From assembly GCF_900105315.1 (NCBI RefSeq), contig NZ_LT629766.1:2852001-2916000 (forward strand): 64,000 nt of DNA. The letters are read 5' to 3'. Below, in pieces: positions 34,643 to 43,947 of the stretch (position 1 is the stretch's first letter; the number at the start of each line of letters is the position of its first letter). Source of the DNA: Brevibacterium siliguriense. GTDB taxonomy: Bacteria > Actinomycetota > Actinomycetes > Actinomycetales > Brevibacteriaceae. The translations under genes and the position numbers were made by a program. The notes below the pieces were generated by a model that was given only the letters and a program-made list of their open reading frames with translations, ran no database searches and was not told where the DNA came from.

Positions 34643-34786
34643 CGCGGTCGCAGGCCCGACCAGGATCGAATGGTGGAAGGGCAGATCGAATTTCTCTGCC
34701 GCGGCTGCTCGGATGACCTGTGCTCGAATCCCGAGCATCCCGCGGTGATGAAGAACTGAGGCGATCCGACCCAGTCGGAGAGGTTC

Positions 34787-35242
34787 TCAGGTGGCGTCGG
34801 GATCGAACGGTGCCGCGGCGGAGCGATCGCGCAAGTCGACCTGGGCCTGGAACCGTTCGATGGGTGAAGGTTCCCGGGTGGGGACCGCCTCGGTGTCGGT
34901 CTGAATCGACGAACCAGCACTTGGAGACTCAGCGGACGTTGCCTCCTGGGAAGTCCTCTCCTGTCGTTTGGACTCGCGGATGGCCGCATCCTCCTCGACG
35001 AGAGCCTCACGCACGATCCGGCGCGGATCATACTGACGCGGGTCGAGCTTCTGCCAATCCACGTCCTTGAAGTCGTCGCCGAAATCGCGTCGGACGCTGT
35101 CCTTGGCACCTTCGGCCATGCGGCGCATCTGGCGCACGAATTCCCGCAGCTTCTGAGCGTATTCGGGCAGGCGTTTGGGTCCGATCACGACCAAGGCCAC
35201 AACGACCAGAATCACCATCTCGGTGCCGTTGATACCGAACAT
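34787..35242 (-). CDS. tatB: Sec-independent protein translocase TatB
   Basis: A 151-residue TatB. A short N-terminal membrane helix (MVILVVVALVVIGPKRLPEY) with the diagnostic GPKRLPE turn is followed by an amphipathic helix (LREFVRQMRRMAEGAKDSV) and a long disordered acidic/Pro tail. TatB with TatC recognises twin-arginine signal peptides of folded exported proteins. No tatA or tatC is in the window. The start at ATG 35242 has TAGACT seven bases upstream and no ribosome site. Position between mrp and the O-methyltransferase matches Rv1224. Confidence 0.9.
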   Translation of the reverse strand: MFGINGTEMVILVVVALVVIGPKRLPEYAQKLREFVRQMRRMAEGAKDSVRRDFGDDFKDVDWQKLDPRQYDPRRIVREALVEEDAAIRESKRQERTSQEATSAESPSAGSSIQTDTEAVPTREPSPIERFQAQVDLRDRSAAAPFDPDAT

Positions 35243-35249
35243 GGTCTCA

Positions 35250-35255
35250 AGTCTA
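35250..35255 (-). promoter_or_regulatory. -10 element for leaderless tatB
   Basis: TAGACT on the minus strand, seven bases from ATG 35242. Confidence 0.5.
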
Positions 35256-35324
35256 CCGTGGACGGCGGTAGCATCGACTCATGGTCAGCACAGGTTCGAC
35301 AACGCGAAACTGCCGGGAGGTGCA

Positions 35325-35657
35325 GTGGACGAGATAGTCGTCGAACGGGTGCTGCGCATCGTCGAACTCGTTCCCGCCGCGCGCGTCGTCGCATACGGGA
35401 CCGTCGGCGCTGTGGCCGACTGCTCGCCCCGCTATGTCGGGCGGGTGATGCGGGAATTCGGGTCGAACGTCACGTGGTGGCGGGTCGTCAACGCGGCCGG
35501 GATCCTGCCGCCCGAGATCTTCGCTCGAGCCCGCCTCCACTGGAACGATGAGGGCACTGCGCATTCGCATGAGCGCGTCGATCGCACGGCATTCGTCGAT
35601 GTCGATGAACTCGATCAGCTGTGGCGCGCACACGGAATCGACCCCGAATGCGGTTAG
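35325..35657 (+). CDS. Alkyltransferase-like (ATL) protein, MGMT family without Cys
   Basis: A 110-residue protein with the C-terminal MGMT/Ada DNA-binding fold: VVAYGTVGAVADCSPRYVGR then VTWWRVVNAAGILP. In methyltransferases the active site is PCHRV; here the position is TWWRV (50-54), so the acceptor cysteine is replaced by Trp, as in ATL proteins. ATLs bind O6-alkylguanine and flag it for nucleotide excision repair. GTG 35325 is chosen because GGGAGG ends 4 bases before it; the frame is open further upstream but overlaps tatB. Confidence 0.8.
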   Translation: MDEIVVERVLRIVELVPAARVVAYGTVGAVADCSPRYVGRVMREFGSNVTWWRVVNAAGILPPEIFARARLHWNDEGTAHSHERVDRTAFVDVDELDQLWRAHGIDPECG

Positions 35658-35693
35658 ACTTGGGAGAACTCAGCACCAGATGGGAGGGGACGG

Positions 35694-36329
35694 TTGGCAC
35701 GCGAAAATGCAGGTGATCTCACCTTCTCGGAACAGTACAACGGTCCCGATCCGCTGCTCGACGCCGCTCGCACCCACTCTCATGAGTTCGGCATCGCTCC
35801 GGTCTCCCAGACCACGGCGAAGACGCTGACTCTGCTTGCCCGACTGCTCACACCGGTCGCGGCAGTCGAGGTCGGCACCGGGGTCGGAACATCGACCCTG
35901 TCGCTGCTGCGCGGAATGCCCACCGCCGGGATACTGACATCCATCGACACGAATTCCACGACTCAGAGCGCCGCGCGAGATCTGGTCGATATGGCCGGAA
36001 TCCGACCGGGTCGGCTGCGGCTGATGAGCGGACGGGCCGAAGAGGTGCTCAAACGACTCGCGCCCTCGGCCTATGACATGGTCTTCATCGACGTCGAGCC
36101 GGGCAATCTGGAGAGAATGATCCAGCCCTCGCTGCGACTGCTCGACTCGCAGGGTCTGTTGGTCATCCACAAGACGCTGCTCAAGGGCGCCGTCGCCGAT
36201 CCCGTCGATCGCACTCCCCGCACCCAGGCGGCCCGCAGCATGCTCAACCGCATCGCGGAACAGGGAAATCTCGAGCGGGTGCTGCTGCCCATCGGCGAAG
36301 GGCTGCTGCTTCTGCAGAAGTCCCGGTGA
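35694..36329 (+). CDS. SAM-dependent O-methyltransferase (Rv1220c type)
   Basis: A 211-residue class I methyltransferase of the catechol/caffeoyl-CoA O-methyltransferase family (PF01596). The SAM motif is VEVGTGVGTSTLSLLRGM, followed by LTSIDTNSTTQSAARD and the metal-linked region MVFIDVEPGNLERMIQ. The acidic metal ligands typical of the family are only partly conserved and the substrate is unknown. It starts at a TTG (35694) after GGGAGGGGA, 36 bases behind the ATL gene, so the two may be cotranscribed. A terminator follows. Confidence 0.8.
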   Translation: MARENAGDLTFSEQYNGPDPLLDAARTHSHEFGIAPVSQTTAKTLTLLARLLTPVAAVEVGTGVGTSTLSLLRGMPTAGILTSIDTNSTTQSAARDLVDMAGIRPGRLRLMSGRAEEVLKRLAPSAYDMVFIDVEPGNLERMIQPSLRLLDSQGLLVIHKTLLKGAVADPVDRTPRTQAARSMLNRIAEQGNLERVLLPIGEGLLLLQKSR

Positions 36330-36336
36330 ATGCGAC

Positions 36337-36370
36337 AACAGCAGAGACCTACAGGTAAGTCTCTGCTGTT
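36337..36370. terminator. Terminator between O-methyltransferase and DUF3117 genes
   Basis: AACAGCAGAGAC (36337-36348) pairs perfectly with GTCTCTGCTGTT (36359-36370) around a 10-base loop. It lies between convergent genes. Confidence 0.7.
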
Positions 36371-36408
36371 CGTGCGTCTCGGATCGGCCGTGCTCTGCGG
36401 CCGTCGCC

Positions 36409-36579
36409 TCAGAGCCCCAATGTCTGGGCGAGAGTGTCGTGGAGTCCGGTGGCTTCGTCTCTGCTGAGCTCGATCACCAGGCGACCTCCGCCTTCGACTG
36501 GAAGCCGCATCACCATGCTTCGGCCTTCTTCGGTCACTTCCAGAGGTCCGTCGCCGGTGCGGGGTTTCTGGGCTGCCAT
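36409..36579 (-). CDS. DUF3117 family small protein
   Basis: A 56-residue protein that is nearly all conserved DUF3117: MAAQKPRTGDGPLEVTEEGR, then MVMRLPVEGGGRLVIELS and a C-terminal helix (ATGLHDTLAQTLGL). It is found throughout actinobacteria (Rv1211); function unknown. ATG 36579 has GGAAGAG 6 bases upstream, so it has a normal leader. Upstream in-frame codons lack support. The 162-base gap before it holds its promoter region, and I saw nothing else certain there. Confidence 0.85.
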   Translation of the reverse strand: MAAQKPRTGDGPLEVTEEGRSMVMRLPVEGGGRLVIELSRDEATGLHDTLAQTLGL

Positions 36580-36741
36580 ATGGGCTCTTCCTTCCGTTGT
36601 CATACAAAGACGGTTCACACCAGGTGGACCGAAAGATGTACTCACGATTATTCCATGATCCGCGCGTTCCCGGTAACTCTCCCACCCATCGGACCGTCGC
36701 GGCGGCAGATCAGCGGGAGATCACAGTAACCCTGCCGACGG

Positions 36742-37977
36742 TCACGGCGGCAGATCGGCGGGCGGGGTGAAGTGCCACAGGTAGGCGACCCACACGATCT
36801 GGAGCAGGATATAGGCCACCAGCATCGCTGCCCGATAGCCGCGGGAGCGCACCAGCGCCAGAGTCAGCGCCAGCGGGAACAGCGGCAGCAGCAGTCGGAG
36901 GGTGGAGGTCTGCGGATTGAAGAAGATAAGCAGGTACAGACCGTAGCCGAGGCAGAACAGCTGCAGGGTCCGGCCCATACGTGCACCCGCCGGGGAGAAG
37001 ATCAGAGCGAGCATTCCAGCGACGACGATGACGAGCAGCACCGGCCCCAGCGGACCGATGAGGCTGATCGACCGCGCCACCCATTGGACGACGAATGTGG
37101 TCTCTCCGGTGTGCCAGGCCGCCTCGGTGTCGGTGTAGGCCGTCAGCGATCCCGTCGCCCACCATGCGTGGATCGGGTGGATGAGGGCCGCCGCGCACGA
37201 GAGCACGCCCAGAGTCCAGGACCGGAGTGCTTCGCCGGCCGGATACGGATCGGTCCGGCGGCGGAGGAAGCGGTCGATGAGGTGGAAGAGCATGAAGAAC
37301 GAGAATGCCACACCGATGGGTCGCGACAGATCCATGAACACGACGACCGGAATCGCGGTGAGGTAGCGGCGTTCGATGACGAGGAAGAGCGTCGTCGCCT
37401 GCAGCAGCAGGGTCAGGGATTCGGCATAGCCGGTGGAGAAGATCGCGGCCGGCGGGAAGAACATCACGAGCGCCAGTCCTATCAGCGCCTGACCGGCGTC
37501 GACGTACTTCCGGAAGAGATGGAGGATGACGATCGAGGCCAGACCCGCGGCGAGTGTGGACACGATCGGCGAGATGACTTCGTAGCTCAGCCCCGTGAGG
37601 TCGGCCAGAGTGGACACGATCGACGGGTGCAACGGATAGAACGCCCACTGGTTTTCGGTCACCGCTCCCGAGTCATCGATGGGCAGGACGCGGGGATACC
37701 CCTCCTCGGCGACACGCCCGTACCAGCCGCCGTCCCAGAAGTTGAGGAAGTCATTGAGCGTCGTCGTCACCGGGGACGACGACCAGTTCGCCGGGTCCTG
37801 ACGTTTGAGGACCGCGGCGAAGATCGACATGCTCACGACGCGGGAGGCGAAGTAGACAGCTACGGCCTGCAGCCACACGGGCAGGCTCAAGAACAGAGCG
37901 CCGAGGCGGCTGAAGCGGGAGGAGTCGAAGACTTCGGGGGCGAGGGTGATTCCGGGTAGGTCTGCGGGGCGGCTCAT
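36742..37977 (-). CDS. PIG-V-family (GT-C) mannosyltransferase, integral membrane
   Basis: A 411-residue membrane protein with about ten helices, similar to the PIG-V/Mannosyl_trans2 GT-C glycosyltransferases. The conserved first loop has FLNFWDGGWYGRVAEEGYP, with the acidic residue expected to bind the polyprenyl-phosphate sugar donor. Likely role: addition of mannose from polyprenyl-phosphomannose to a lipid or protein on the outer face of the membrane. The start overlaps the stop of the DivIVA-like gene by four bases. It is the last gene of the dapE operon strand run. Confidence 0.8.
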   Translation of the reverse strand: MSRPADLPGITLAPEVFDSSRFSRLGALFLSLPVWLQAVAVYFASRVVSMSIFAAVLKRQDPANWSSSPVTTTLNDFLNFWDGGWYGRVAEEGYPRVLPIDDSGAVTENQWAFYPLHPSIVSTLADLTGLSYEVISPIVSTLAAGLASIVILHLFRKYVDAGQALIGLALVMFFPPAAIFSTGYAESLTLLLQATTLFLVIERRYLTAIPVVVFMDLSRPIGVAFSFFMLFHLIDRFLRRRTDPYPAGEALRSWTLGVLSCAAALIHPIHAWWATGSLTAYTDTEAAWHTGETTFVVQWVARSISLIGPLGPVLLVIVVAGMLALIFSPAGARMGRTLQLFCLGYGLYLLIFFNPQTSTLRLLLPLFPLALTLALVRSRGYRAAMLVAYILLQIVWVAYLWHFTPPADLPP

Positions 37978-38270
37978 CGTGGTCCGGCAGCCGTTTCCGG
38001 TCCCTCAGAGACAGCCGCGGATTCGAGTTCGCTCAAGCGTGCTCGCAGCAGCGCCATAGCTTCGTCGACGTCTTCCATCCGGTAGCCGCGCAGAGCGGGC
38101 CGGAATCGCAGCGAGTCCAGATCCTGACTGGTGAACTCGGCAGGCAGACCGGTCCAGCGCTCTTCAGCCTCGTCGACGGTTTCGGACGAGAAGACATTGA
38201 AGGTCGCTGCGACGACGAATACGAGGACGAAGACCGCGGCCGCTACACCGATGACAATCCACAAAGGCAT
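37974..38270 (-). CDS. DivIVA-like small membrane protein
   Basis: A 98-residue protein. An N-terminal membrane helix (WIVIGVAAAVFVLVFVVAATF) is followed by a DivIVA-domain-like helix (LDSLRFRPALRGYRMEDVDEAM), in which FRPALRGYRMEDVD is the shared signature, and a short coiled coil. Such proteins sit next to folP2/tagA in actinobacteria (Rv1209 region) and probably bind membranes or the cell-pole scaffold. It is coupled to the mannosyltransferase gene by a four-base overlap and lies 35 bases after folP2. Confidence 0.75.
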   Translation of the reverse strand: MPLWIVIGVAAAVFVLVFVVAATFNVFSSETVDEAEERWTGLPAEFTSQDLDSLRFRPALRGYRMEDVDEAMALLRARLSELESAAVSEGPETAAGPR

Positions 38271-38305
38271 GCCCCCATTTTCGCATAGGCGCTTGAGAGG
38301 AACGC

Positions 38306-39205
38306 TCAGCGCAGTCCGCGCACGGTGTGTTTCGGTGCCGCTTCGCCGGTGATCGACACGGTCACGTCGATGGCGTCGGCAGTGGCTCGCACATCGTGGG
38401 TGCGGATCATCGCCGCGCCCTTCTCGATGGCCAGCGCGGTCGCTGCGATCGTGCCGTACAGCCGATCCTGTGGGGCCACGTCCCCGATCGCCTCGCCGAC
38501 GAAGTCCTTGCGTGAGATCGCCAGGAGCACCGGATAGCCGGTGGCGGTGAACCGTTCGAGTTCGCGCAGCAGCCGCAGCGAGTGGTAGGTGTTCTTTCCG
38601 AAGTCCGGAGTGGGATCGATGATGATCCGGTCGTCGGGGACACCCGCCGCACGGGCCGCCTCGGCGAGCTCGAGGACGCCGGACACGGTGGAGTCGACGA
38701 CGTCACCGGCCTGCAGACCATAGCGGTCGCGGTGGGCGTCGGTACGCGGATCCAATCCCCCTGTATGAGAGCAGACGATGCCGACGTCGTGCCTGGCAGC
38801 CACCTCGGCGAGTTTCGGGTCGACCCCGGCCCAGGTGTCATTGAGCAGTCCCGCACCGGCCGCGCAGGCGGCCTCTGCCACCTCATGGCGCCAGGTATCG
38901 ACGCTGATGAGCATGTGCGGGTGGGACCCGGCGACAGCTTCGATGGTGGGACAGACCCGGTCGATCTCCTCGTTCACCGAGATCTCCCGGCCGCGGCCGG
39001 CGCGCACTCCCCCGATATCGACGATCTGGGCACCAGCGGAGGCTGCCGCCTCCACGGCGGCGATCGCCTCGTCGTGAGTGGCGGCGGATTCGTAGAAGGA
39101 ATCGGTGGTGCGGTTGATGACAGCCATGATCGCCGGGGTTCCGGGACGGGCGCGGGTCAGATCGAAGCGTTCGGTTCCCGGAGCCGCTGAGGTGTCGCCC
39201 CTCAT
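38306..39205 (-). CDS. folP2: FolP2-type dihydropteroate synthase homologue
   Basis: A 299-residue TIM-barrel protein of the pterin-binding family. In true dihydropteroate synthases the first motif is NVTPDSFSDGG and the second GGESTRPG. Here they read INRTTDSFYESA (30-41) and GGVRAGRG, the pattern of the mycobacterial paralogue FolP2 (Rv1207), reported to lack dihydropteroate synthase activity. The ATDAI and ISRKDF regions are present. So a folate role should not be assumed. It overlaps the LOG gene by four bases and is in a chain with dapE. Confidence 0.75.
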   Translation of the reverse strand: MRGDTSAAPGTERFDLTRARPGTPAIMAVINRTTDSFYESAATHDEAIAAVEAAASAGAQIVDIGGVRAGRGREISVNEEIDRVCPTIEAVAGSHPHMLISVDTWRHEVAEAACAAGAGLLNDTWAGVDPKLAEVAARHDVGIVCSHTGGLDPRTDAHRDRYGLQAGDVVDSTVSGVLELAEAARAAGVPDDRIIIDPTPDFGKNTYHSLRLLRELERFTATGYPVLLAISRKDFVGEAIGDVAPQDRLYGTIAATALAIEKGAAMIRTHDVRATADAIDVTVSITGEAAPKHTVRGLR

Positions 39206-40083
39206 GCTCGACCGCCCGCAGGCTTCGATGCGGCGGAGCCCACCCCGTTCGGATGAGTTCCCGGTCCGATCGCGGCGACGACCTCGTCGATGTCGTCGGT
39301 GAGGGTGAACATGTCCAAGTCTGCTGCGCTGATCGTCCCCGCAGCGAGAAGCGTGCCGCGCATCCAGTCGACGAGCCCGCTCCAGTAGTCGGTTCCGAAC
39401 AGCACGATCGGAAACGAGGTGATCTTGCCCGTCTGGACCATCGTGAAGGCTTCGAACAGCTCATCGAGTGTGCCCAAACCGCCGGACATGACGACGAATC
39501 CGCGCGAGTACTTGAGGAACATGGTCTTGCGGACGAAGAAGTAGCGGAAGTTCACGCCGAGTTCGACATGTTCGTTGAGTCCGGTCTCGAAGGGCAGCTC
39601 GATGCCGAGTCCGATGGACACGCCCCCGCCCTCACACGCACCGAGGTTGCCGGCCTCCATGATTCCAGGACCACCGCCGGTGATGATCGCATTGCCGTTC
39701 TCGGCGATGCGGCGGGCGATCTCCCGGGTGTCCGCATAGGCCTGAGTGCCGGCCTTCAGGCGTGCGGATCCGAAGATCGACACGGCCGGTCCGATCTCTG
39801 CCAGAGAGCCGAATCCTTCGACGAACTCGGCTTGGATTCGCATGACGCGCCACGGATCCTCGTGAACCCAGTCGGTGCCCGACTTCGATTCGAGGAGGCG
39901 CTGGTCCGTCGTCGTCTCCGGCACCTGGTCACCGCTCAGCCGCAGCGGGCCCTTGCTGTAGAAGCCAGGGCCGCCCGCCGGATCTGCTGCTGGGACGTCT
40001 GCCGATTCGGCTGCAGGATCACCCGCTGGGGCGCCCATCCCATCGCCTGCCGAGCCATCTGTCGCTCTGGTCATCTCGTTCAC
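39202..40083 (-). CDS. LOG-family (TIGR00730) Rossmann protein
   Basis: A 293-residue LOG/lysine-decarboxylase-like protein. The diagnostic motifs are GGGPGIMEAGNLGA and MSGGLGTLDELFEA (consensus PGGxGTxxE; here the Pro is Ser and the Glu is conserved). LOG proteins cleave cytokinin-type nucleoside 5'-monophosphates to base and ribose phosphate; Rv1205 is the mycobacterial example. About 100 N-terminal residues, rich in Ala, Pro and Gly at the start, precede the core. It overlaps both neighbours, dapE and folP2, by four bases. Confidence 0.85.
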   Translation of the reverse strand: MNEMTRATDGSAGDGMGAPAGDPAAESADVPAADPAGGPGFYSKGPLRLSGDQVPETTTDQRLLESKSGTDWVHEDPWRVMRIQAEFVEGFGSLAEIGPAVSIFGSARLKAGTQAYADTREIARRIAENGNAIITGGGPGIMEAGNLGACEGGGVSIGLGIELPFETGLNEHVELGVNFRYFFVRKTMFLKYSRGFVVMSGGLGTLDELFEAFTMVQTGKITSFPIVLFGTDYWSGLVDWMRGTLLAAGTISAADLDMFTLTDDIDEVVAAIGPGTHPNGVGSAASKPAGGRA

Positions 40084-41246
40084 CGGCCCTGGAGGTAGCT
40101 GCGCAGAGTTGCGGTGGCCTGTTCCACCTCGGTGACTCTCACATGCTCATCCGACTTGTGGGCATACAGCGGGTTGCCGGGACCGAAATTCACCGCCGGA
40201 ACACCGAGTGCGCTGAACCGGGACACATCGGTCCAGCCGAGCTTCGGTGCCGGGGACAGACCGAGAGTGTCGACGAAATCCTGGGCGATCGCTCGGTCGA
40301 GTCCGGGACGAGCCCCTTCGGCGACATCGGTGACATCGACGTCGAAACCGGTGAACAGCTCGCGCAGGAAGGATTCCGCCTCGGCGGCGGACTTACTCGG
40401 TGCGAAGCGATAGTTCACGGAGACGACGCATTCGTCGGGCACGACGTTTCCGGCCACTCCCCCGCGAATGTTCACCGCGGACAGGGATTCGCGATAGTCG
40501 AGCCCGTCGACCGTGACCGTGTCGGTCTCGAATTCGGCGAGTCGGGTGAGCACTTCGGCTGAGGAATGGATGGCGTTGACGCCCATGAATGCGCGGGCCG
40601 AGTGAGCGCGGACTCCGGTGGTGGTGACGTCGACTCGGATGGTGCCGTTGCAGCCGCCTTCGACGGAAGCATTCGAGGGTTCGCCGAGGATCGCGAAGTC
40701 ACCGACCAGCCAATCAGGATGGTTGCGGGCGACGCGACCGAGTCCGTTGAGGGAGGCATCGACCTCCTCGTGGTCGTAGAAGACCCAGCTGACATCGCGA
40801 CTCGGTGCAGTCAGTGCGGCCGCCGTGGACAGCTGCATCGCCACTCCGGCCTTCATATCGCAGGCGCCCCGACCCCAGATGACCTCGTCATCGGGGTAGT
40901 TCTCGCCGGACATGTGGGTGCGCACGGGCGGAAGATTGTCTTCGACGGGGACGGTGTCGAGGTGGCCGGCGACGACGATGCGCTCGGCCAGTCCCAGGTT
41001 CGTGCGAGCGATGATGGTGTCTCCGTCGCGGAGGATCTCCAGGTCCGGCCCCGATCCCGCGCCGATCTTCTCCAAGACGTCGACGACGGCGTCGGCCAGG
41101 GCGGTTTCGTTCCCGGACACAGATTCGACGGCGCACAGGCGGCCGGTGAGTTCGGCAGGGTCGCCCAGTGCGGCGAACAGGTAGTCACCGAGGTCTCCGT
41201 CGGGCGCGAATATGGCATCAGTCTCAGCAGATGGATCGACAGTCAT
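40080..41246 (-). CDS. dapE: Succinyl-diaminopimelate desuccinylase
   Basis: A 388-residue M20 metallohydrolase that removes succinate from N-succinyl-LL-diaminopimelate in lysine and peptidoglycan synthesis. Metal and catalytic residues: VVAGHLDTVP, WGRGACDMKAG, the Glu pair in YDHEEVD, AILGEPSN, and the C-terminal His in NPLYAHKSDEHV. ATG 41246 is chosen from TAGGCT seven bases upstream; an upstream extension in frame has no support. It leads a chain of overlapping genes and is divergent from dapD with only 41 bases between starts. Confidence 0.92.
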   Translation of the reverse strand: MTVDPSAETDAIFAPDGDLGDYLFAALGDPAELTGRLCAVESVSGNETALADAVVDVLEKIGAGSGPDLEILRDGDTIIARTNLGLAERIVVAGHLDTVPVEDNLPPVRTHMSGENYPDDEVIWGRGACDMKAGVAMQLSTAAALTAPSRDVSWVFYDHEEVDASLNGLGRVARNHPDWLVGDFAILGEPSNASVEGGCNGTIRVDVTTTGVRAHSARAFMGVNAIHSSAEVLTRLAEFETDTVTVDGLDYRESLSAVNIRGGVAGNVVPDECVVSVNYRFAPSKSAAEAESFLRELFTGFDVDVTDVAEGARPGLDRAIAQDFVDTLGLSPAPKLGWTDVSRFSALGVPAVNFGPGNPLYAHKSDEHVRVTEVEQATATLRSYLQGR

Positions 41247-41253
41247 ATCTCTT

Positions 41254-41259
41254 AGCCTA
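41254..41259 (-). promoter_or_regulatory. -10 element for leaderless dapE
   Basis: TAGGCT on the minus strand, seven bases from ATG 41246, in the 41-base divergent dapE/dapD gap. Confidence 0.5.
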
Positions 41260-41275
41260 GTACGGCGCCACCGTC

Positions 41276-41281
41276 TAGGCT
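41276..41281 (+). promoter_or_regulatory. -10 element for leaderless dapD
   Basis: The same hexamer TAGGCT on the plus strand, six bases before ATG 41288. The two promoters must overlap, so dapE and dapD are probably controlled together. Confidence 0.5.
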
Positions 41282-41287
41282 TGAGGC

Positions 41288-42232
41288 ATGACAGAACGCA
41301 TCGTTTCCGCACGTGGTCTCGCCACGATCCACTCCGACACCGTCCTCTCCGTCTGGTACCCCGCCCTGAGCACGGGAGATACTCCTGACTCCGCCGAGGC
41401 GGCCGCCACCGCCCGCGCCGTCGACGATGGCCTCGACGCCTTGGTGGGCACCGATGAGCCCCGCGGCACCCGTTCCGAGGTCGTCACCACCACGATCGAC
41501 CTCGATGCCGGTCCCGCCTCGGCGGCCGATGCCTACCTGCGTCTGCACGCGCTGTCCCACCGCGTCGTGACACCGAACGATGTCAACCTCGACGGCATCT
41601 TCGGCCATATCGCCAACGTCGTGTGGACCTCCTTCGGCGCCTGCTCACCAGAGGACTTCGAGGCCACTCGTGCGAAGCTCCTCGCTCGCGGACCCGTCGC
41701 CGTGTACGGACTCGATAAGTTCCCGCGGATGACCGACTTCGTCATCCCCTCCGGTGTGCGCATCGCCGATGCCGACCGTGTCCGCCTCGGCGCTCACCTG
41801 GCTCCCGGCACCACCGTCATGCACGAGGGCTTCGTGAACTTCAACGCCGGCACACTGGGTTCGGCCATGGTCGAAGGCCGGGTCTCTCAGGGCGTCGTCG
41901 TTGGTGACGGATCGGACATCGGCGGCGGAGCCTCGATCATGGGCACGCTCTCCGGCGGCGGCACGCACCGGATCTCCATCGGCTCGGGCAGCCTGCTCGG
42001 TGCGAATGCCGGCGTCGGCATCTCCATCGGCGATGACTGCATCGTCGAAGCCGGCCTCTACATCACCGCCGGCACCCGCGTGACGGTTCCCGGCGAAGGC
42101 GATGCCGTGGTCAAGGCTGCCGAGCTCAGCGGGAAGAACAACATCCTCTTCCGCCGCAATTCGGTCACCGGCACCGTCGAGGCGATCGCACGCGACTCCA
42201 AGGGCATCGAGCTCAACCCCGACCTGCACTGA
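41288..42232 (+). CDS. dapD: Tetrahydrodipicolinate N-succinyltransferase
   Basis: A 314-residue actinobacterial-type DapD. The C-terminal half is a left-handed parallel beta-helix of hexapeptide repeats ([48 protein letters not shown]). It transfers succinyl from succinyl-CoA to tetrahydrodipicolinate, the first committed step of the succinylase branch to lysine. Counterpart Rv1201c. Divergent from dapE. A strong terminator follows 21 bases after the stop. Confidence 0.93.
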   Translation: MTERIVSARGLATIHSDTVLSVWYPALSTGDTPDSAEAAATARAVDDGLDALVGTDEPRGTRSEVVTTTIDLDAGPASAADAYLRLHALSHRVVTPNDVNLDGIFGHIANVVWTSFGACSPEDFEATRAKLLARGPVAVYGLDKFPRMTDFVIPSGVRIADADRVRLGAHLAPGTTVMHEGFVNFNAGTLGSAMVEGRVSQGVVVGDGSDIGGGASIMGTLSGGGTHRISIGSGSLLGANAGVGISIGDDCIVEAGLYITAGTRVTVPGEGDAVVKAAELSGKNNILFRRNSVTGTVEAIARDSKGIELNPDLH

Positions 42233-42253
42233 TCTGCGGGCCGTCAATCCTCT

Positions 42254-42286
42254 GAGGGCGCGTTCACATCGTGTGAACGCGCCCTC
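42254..42286 (+). terminator. Terminator of dapD
   Basis: A perfect 15-base inverted repeat, GAGGGCGCGTTCACA (42254-42268) and its complement (42272-42286), with a TCG loop. Confidence 0.8.
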
Positions 42287-42354
42287 TGCTTATTCACTGC
42301 TCTGCCGGTGCGGGTCGCTGCGGTAGGGAGGTGAATGGAGAAATCGTGAATGCA

Positions 42355-42393
42355 CAACGGCGCCGGGCAGAGGAGTCTGCTCCGGCACCGTTG
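42355..42393 (-). terminator. Likely terminator of gltA
   Basis: CAACGGCGCCGG (42355-42366) pairs with CCGGCACCGTTG (42382-42393) with one mismatch. An inner GCAGA/TCTGC stem continues the fold. It lies 37 bases past the gltA stop. Confidence 0.6.
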
Positions 42394-42429
42394 CAACTGG
42401 ACGCGGCACTCAGCGTGCCGCGAGGGGAC

Positions 42430-43713
<1,284 letters not shown>

Positions 43714-43947
43714 TCGATCTCCTCACCGTTGACCGACCCCAAGAACTTCCTGAGGTGTTTTGCACAGTTCTTTCAAAGACTACCGACAACTGCGGGAATC
43801 AGAAAATCACTGCACGCTTCATATACTGGCTGGTAATACGTCTGACCAGGGCAGATAACAGTTTTTCGCCCTGTATGAAGTCTTAGCAGGAACTTAGCGG
43901 ACGCTCGGAAACCGTCGACTTCCTCGCACCATGCCCCACCCTCGCAA
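43714..43947. other. gltA upstream region
   Basis: 234 bases, noticeably AT-richer than the surroundings, hold the gltA promoter and 5' leader. CTTCATA (43817-43823) and its complement TATGAAG (43874-43880) form a spaced inverted repeat. No operator of a known regulator was recognised. Confidence 0.4.
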
